The translations under genes were made by a program, and so were the position numbers. 16,947 nt of DNA, from the NCBI GenBank assembly GCA_964560975.1, contig CAZLNE010000038.1, positions 1 to 16,947 on the forward strand, in the 5' to 3' direction. Under the pieces are notes generated by a model, which saw nothing but the letters and a program-made list of their open reading frames with translations, searched no databases and had not been told where the DNA came from. Below, one piece after another: positions 13,798 to 16,947 of the stretch; position 1 is the first letter of the stretch, and each line of letters starts with the position of its first letter. This stretch comes from JAAZLA01 sp964560975 (GTDB lineage: Bacteria; Spirochaetota; Spirochaetia; Treponematales; Treponemataceae).

Positions 13798-15566
13798 TGG
13801 ATCAAGAACTGGATCCTGCAATTGCAAAGCTTATAGAGTATGGTAAGGTAAAAAAACAAATTACCTGGGATGAATTAAATGATCATTTACCTCAGGAAAT
13901 TATTAAAGATACCGAAAAAATGGACGCTATCCTTTCAGTACTCCAAAGAAATAAAATTCAATTTATAGAAGAAGATTTATTTCATGATGATGATGAAGAC
14001 TCTGATGATGCTTCTGTAGATGCAACGCAGCAGAAAAAAGTAAAAGAAGATACTAGAAAACGTCTTGTCTATAATGAAAAAAAATCAAACGGTGATGACC
14101 CGATTAAACTGTATCTTCGCGAAATAGGTAAGGAAAACCTGTTAAGTGCAGAACAAGAAGTTGAATTGTCTAAAAAGATGGAAGATGGTGAAAATATCAT
14201 TAAGGGTGTTATTAAAAACTCTGGAATGATGATTCCTGAATTCTATCTTGTAGCTCAAAAAGCATTTTCAAGAATAGATATGCATGAAGCAGGAAAACCC
14301 CGCAAAGAAATAAATGAAGAAATGGCTGAGAAACGCCGTTTAAGAACATACTATAGCGAGGTTCTCAAGTCTATACTGCCCGAAATGAAGCAGTATATGC
14401 AGCTTAAAAAACAGCTTTATGAAGCAGATCCTGCAAAAAACATCTTTGAGGATGAAGGACTTCTAGATTTTAGAAAGATTATTTTACCTGCATTGCAAGC
14501 TATGGATATACAATCTGAAGAAATTGAACGCTTTTCAGATAAATTTATTGATGCTACAAAGAGAATTAGCGAATATCGGCACAGACAAGAACGAAAGGCA
14601 AAGGAACTGCGCATTGCAGATTACGGAGACCTGAGAACGCTTGGTAAAAAGGTTGCTATAAAATCTGAAAGAGTAAAACTCGAACAGGAACTGGGCCTTT
14701 CTGCTGATGAAATTCGCGATATTTATACTCAGATACAAAAGATTGACCGCAAACTACGCCGTTTAGAATATGAGTTTGAAAATAATGTTCAAGAAATTAT
14801 AGAAATGGCAAAAGAAATTTTAAGCGGACGAAAAATGATGGAGGAAGCAAAAAATAGACTTATTAATGCTAATCTTCGTCTTGTAGTATCAATTGCAAAA
14901 AAATACACAAACCGCGGACTGCAGTTTTTTGACCTTGTACAGGAAGGTAATATCGGTCTCATTAAGGCTGTAGAGAAATTTGAATACCGCAAGGGATACA
15001 AGTTTTCAACCTACGCTACATGGTGGATTAGACAGGCTATTACACGAAGTATTTCAGATCAGGCTCGCACCATTCGTGTTCCCGTTCACATGATTGAGCA
15101 GATAAATAAGGTTGTTCGTGAATCCAGACAGCTTATGCAGAGACTCGGTCGTGAACCGACTGATGACGAAATTGCAGAACAGCTCGGCTGGCCGGTAACA
15201 AGGGTAAAACAGGTTAAAAATGTTGCCCGTGAACCGATTTCCTTGGAAACACCGATTGGAGAAGAGGAAGATTCACTCTTAGGCGACTTCATTGAAGATA
15301 AAGAAGTTGAAAATCCTGCAAATATGACGGCCTATACCTTGCTTCAGGAACAGGTTCATTCAGTACTTGGAACGCTGCCTCCTCGAGAACAGGAAGTTCT
15401 AAAAATGAGATTCGGTCTCGATGACGGATACTCTTTAACACTTGAAGAAGTCGGACTTTACTTCAATGTTACAAGAGAACGTATCCGCCAGATTGAAGCA
15501 AAGGCTCTCCGGCGTCTGCGTCACCCAAGAAGATCCAGCGGTTTACGCGATTATATAGACATTTAA
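13794..15566 (+). CDS. rpoD: Primary RNA polymerase sigma factor (sigma70)
   Basis: The housekeeping sigma factor that directs RNA polymerase to -35/-10 promoters. In the 590-residue protein, region 1.1 lies at about 1-65, followed by an acidic run (HDDDEDSDDAS, 64-74). Region 1.2 is DDPIKLYLREIGKENLLSAE (101-120). A non-conserved region of about 210 residues precedes region 2 (NLRLVVSIAKKYTNRGLQFF through GYKFSTYATWWIRQAITRSI, 360-420), region 3 (VHMIEQINKV onward) and the region 4 helix-turn-helix (LTLEEVGLYFNVTRERIRQIEAKALRRLRHP). AGGA at 13781-13784 lies 9 nt before the ATG. The start overlaps the dnaG stop by 4 nt, suggesting coupling. The length fits a primary sigma, not an alternative one. 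Confidence 0.97.
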   Translation: MMDQELDPAIAKLIEYGKVKKQITWDELNDHLPQEIIKDTEKMDAILSVLQRNKIQFIEEDLFHDDDEDSDDASVDATQQKKVKEDTRKRLVYNEKKSNGDDPIKLYLREIGKENLLSAEQEVELSKKMEDGENIIKGVIKNSGMMIPEFYLVAQKAFSRIDMHEAGKPRKEINEEMAEKRRLRTYYSEVLKSILPEMKQYMQLKKQLYEADPAKNIFEDEGLLDFRKIILPALQAMDIQSEEIERFSDKFIDATKRISEYRHRQERKAKELRIADYGDLRTLGKKVAIKSERVKLEQELGLSADEIRDIYTQIQKIDRKLRRLEYEFENNVQEIIEMAKEILSGRKMMEEAKNRLINANLRLVVSIAKKYTNRGLQFFDLVQEGNIGLIKAVEKFEYRKGYKFSTYATWWIRQAITRSISDQARTIRVPVHMIEQINKVVRESRQLMQRLGREPTDDEIAEQLGWPVTRVKQVKNVAREPISLETPIGEEEDSLLGDFIEDKEVENPANMTAYTLLQEQVHSVLGTLPPREQEVLKMRFGLDDGYSLTLEEVGLYFNVTRERIRQIEAKALRRLRHPRRSSGLRDYIDI

Positions 15567-15590
15567 TCTATTATCGTATATAAATATACT
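15562..15590 (+). promoter_or_regulatory. weak candidate promoter for the zinc-ribbon gene
   Basis: A good -10 (TATACT, 15585-15590) has only a poor -35 (TTTAAT, 15562-15567) at 17 bp, in the 62-nt gap after rpoD. A second -10-like TATACA lies at 15593-15598. No terminator separates rpoD from this gene, so it could also be read from the rpoD transcript. Confidence 0.3.
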
Positions 15591-15628
15591 GTTATACATG
15601 AATAGCTTACGGGAAAAGAGGTTTCTAA

Positions 15629-16486
15629 ATGAACATGATAGAAGTTTTTGAAAAACTTAAAACATTACAAGATGTACTTGCACTTAAATATGAACTTGAA
15701 GCAAAGATTACTGATGCTCCAAAAAAGCTTTCTTCTCAGGATGAGCTTCTAGCCCGTTTAAAGAAAGAGTTTATAGAAAAAAATGCTATTTATGAAGAAG
15801 TACGTACAAAGGTTGCAAAACTCAAGGGTGAATTAGCAGAAGCTGATGCCGCTAGAGAAAAGAGTGAGAAGGGTATGGATAACATAACTACTCATCGTGA
15901 ATATGAAGCACTTGATAAAGAAATTAAAGATAAAACAGAGCTTGAGCAGCAGCTTCGCAAAGATTTACAAAAAGAAGAAAAAAACCTTGCAGAGTTAAAT
16001 GAAAACTTAAAGCAGGAAGAACAGCTCATCAATAGTCAAGAAACAGAACTAAATACCGGTAAACAGTCTTTGGAACAGGAAATATCAGCGTATAATACCC
16101 AGTTACATGATCTAACACACCAAGTTGATGAACTTAAGGATGGTATTGATGATGATATTTTCTTCAAATTTGAAAGAATTATCGGAAGCAAGCAGGGTAA
16201 AGGTATTGTTGCAGTAAAAGGAAACGTTTGCGACGGATGCCACATGATTTTACCTGCACAGTTTGCTAACGAGGTTCATGCTGGAGAAAAGATTGTATTT
16301 TGTCCTTACTGCAGCAGAATTCTCTTTTATCAGGAAACTGACGGTGGCGAAGATCAGTACTTCCAAATTGAAGACACTGGAAGCCTTGCCGACCTCGATG
16401 ATGATTTTGATGAAATTGATGAAGATGGTGACGATGATGTAGGTGATGATTCCGATGAATTAAAAGACACCGGATTTGATGATTAG
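15629..16486 (+). CDS. Coiled-coil C4 zinc-ribbon protein with acidic tail
   Basis: A 285-residue protein of the widespread C4 zinc-ribbon family (CdsZ/zf-RING_7 type), whose molecular role is poorly defined. Residues 1-175 form a long charged coiled coil. GKGIVAVKGNVCDGCHMILP leads into the zinc ribbon with Cys201, Cys204, Cys225 and Cys228. The last 35 residues (about 252-285) are almost all Asp, Glu and Gly with few hydrophobics, an extra acidic tail that I do not regard as part of the family core. AGAGG at 15617-15621 lies 7 nt before the ATG. The stop codon is only 7 nt before the RNase P RNA, so the two may share a transcript. Confidence 0.85.
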   Translation: MNMIEVFEKLKTLQDVLALKYELEAKITDAPKKLSSQDELLARLKKEFIEKNAIYEEVRTKVAKLKGELAEADAAREKSEKGMDNITTHREYEALDKEIKDKTELEQQLRKDLQKEEKNLAELNENLKQEEQLINSQETELNTGKQSLEQEISAYNTQLHDLTHQVDELKDGIDDDIFFKFERIIGSKQGKGIVAVKGNVCDGCHMILPAQFANEVHAGEKIVFCPYCSRILFYQETDGGEDQYFQIEDTGSLADLDDDFDEIDEDGDDDVGDDSDELKDTGFDD

Positions 16487-16493
16487 GTAATAC
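16464..16493 (+). promoter_or_regulatory. weak candidate rnpB promoter inside the upstream gene
   Basis: AAGACA (16464-16469) and TAATAC (16488-16493) are 18 bp apart, spanning the end of the zinc-ribbon gene. Transcription would start a few nucleotides inside the RNase P P1 helix, slightly too late, so processing from a longer transcript is just as likely. Confidence 0.25.
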
Positions 16494-16906
16494 ACAGAAG
16501 AGATATGACCGCCTGTACTTGTACAGGAGGAAAGTCCGGGCTCCTTCGGAAAAAATGCCGGTTAACAACCGGGCATTTAAAGAACTTGGCTAGAAAACCT
16601 TTGGGTGTAAACCCTTTGGTTTTTAACCCTTTTGGGTTCCAAAAACTTTAAGTGACAGAAAGCGCAGCAGAAAATAAACCGCCGAAAGGTAAGGGTGAAA
16701 AGGCGGGGTAAGAGCCCTCCGCGTTTTTGGTGACAAAAACGGCATGGCAAGCCTCATTTGGAGCAAGATCAAGCAGCAACCGGACTCCGATACATGGTTG
16801 CGGGTAGATCGCTGAATGTAAACGGCAACGTTTATGATAGATAGATGGTCATGATGTATGCAGACTTGTCTTCATACATACAGAACCCGGCTTACATCTC
16901 TTCTGT
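16494..16906 (+). ncRNA. rnpB: RNase P RNA (type A)
   Basis: The catalytic RNA of RNase P, which removes tRNA 5' leaders. The 5' conserved block AGGAGGAAAGTCCGGGCTCC (16525-16544) and the 3' block ACAGAACCCGGCTTA (16880-16894) form the P4 core. ACAGAAGAGAT (16494-16504) pairs perfectly with ATCTCTTCTGT (16896-16906) as P1. Other conserved parts are CAGAAAATAAACCGCC (16668-16683), the GGTAAGGGTGAAA block (16688-16700), GGTAAGAGC, and a GTGA-capped hairpin at 16722-16741 (eight pairs). The roughly 410-nt length and the arms present suit an ancestral type A RNA. The exact mature ends are inferred from P1. A run of eight T (16906-16913) follows P1 and probably ends transcription. A repetitive variable arm lies at 16594-16645. 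Confidence 0.95.
16594..16645 (+). repeat. imperfect palindromic repeats in the rnpB variable arm
   Basis: Three related palindromes of the form ACC-TTT-GGT occur in a row at 16596-16606, 16609-16620 and 16625-16638. One hairpin is AAAACC-TTT-GGGT-GTAA-ACCC-TTT-GGTTTT (16594-16623). A competing one pairs GTTTTTAACCC with GGGTT..AAAAAC across a TTTT loop (16619-16645 region). They share the GGTTTT stretch and cannot form fully together. The position suits the variable P12 arm. Confidence 0.55.
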
Positions 16907-16923
16907 TTTTTTTATAGGCTTGT

Positions 16924-16947
16924 ATGAAAAATATACGTTCAAATAGT
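16924..16947 (+). CDS. Start of a possible downstream gene (partial)
   Basis: An ATG at 16924 with AGG at 16916-16918 (5 nt spacing) opens eight codons, MKNIRSNS, to the window end. It lies 10 nt after the T-run that follows rnpB. Too little is present to say what it encodes or to be sure it is translated. Confidence 0.35.

Noticed and set aside
16266..16568. 100-codon minus-strand frame rich in His across the zinc-ribbon gene end and rnpB
   Set aside because: The His-rich stretch is the complement of Asp codons in the acidic tail, and the frame runs into RNase P RNA.
1..16947. Mobile element, CRISPR array, toxin-antitoxin or defence island
   Set aside because: No transposase, integrase, regularly spaced repeats or defence domains were seen; gene content is housekeeping throughout.

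Overview
The window looks like chromosomal housekeeping DNA from a spirochaete, most probably a Treponema-like organism. The evidence is: AT-rich sequence; a flgF-flgG-flgJ cluster whose FlgJ-like protein has no peptidoglycan-hydrolase domain and which is not followed by L/P-ring genes; an mltG-dnaG-rpoD chain followed by a coiled-coil zinc-ribbon gene and rnpB; and the general look of the proteins. The species assignment is inference, since no database could be searched. I see no insertion sequence, prophage, CRISPR array or recognisable defence locus.

Layout. Bases 1-129 (minus) are the 5' end of an exported protein, read from its own sigma70-like promoter (171-199). Back to back with it lies a sigma28-like promoter (201-227) for flgF, flgG and a FlgJ-like rod-binding protein (272-2427). 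trpS (2508-3596) has its own extended -10 promoter and overlaps the tail of a convergent CCA-adding enzyme gene (minus, 3589-5010). That gene and thiN (5066-5803) diverge from a short region where -10 boxes overlap on the two strands. An SPFH-like membrane-anchored protein (minus, 5809-6651) is divergent from a small membrane protein, an AroH-type chorismate mutase and a GT5 glycogen synthase (6758-9110). A perfect 12-bp inverted repeat sits in the gap between them.

A consensus promoter (9127-9155) drives tRNA-Thr(UGU) and tRNA-Tyr(GUA), which end at an intrinsic terminator. The terminator T-run touches the Shine-Dalgarno of a six-gene chain with no gap above 1 nt: a YkgJ-type cysteine-cluster protein, a metallo-beta-lactamase-fold hydrolase, an undescribed 58-residue protein, mltG, dnaG and rpoD (9415-15566). 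This links cell-wall glycan processing, replication priming and the main sigma factor. A coiled-coil C4 zinc-ribbon protein with an acidic tail (15629-16486) and RNase P RNA (16494-16906) follow, then the first codons of a further gene.

How the genes relate. The tRNA genes do not encode CCA, so the CCA enzyme and RNase P RNA in this window would mature them at their two ends, and TrpRS supplies charged tRNA. The most interesting items are: the dnaG-rpoD chain that has no visible promoter except read-through from a tRNA unit; the unrecognised small protein upstream of mltG; the inverted repeat at 6692-6731; overlapping divergent -10 boxes at 5021-5028; a GT5 synthase lacking the usual lysine of its donor-site motif; and an unusual set of alternative hairpins inside RNase P RNA.
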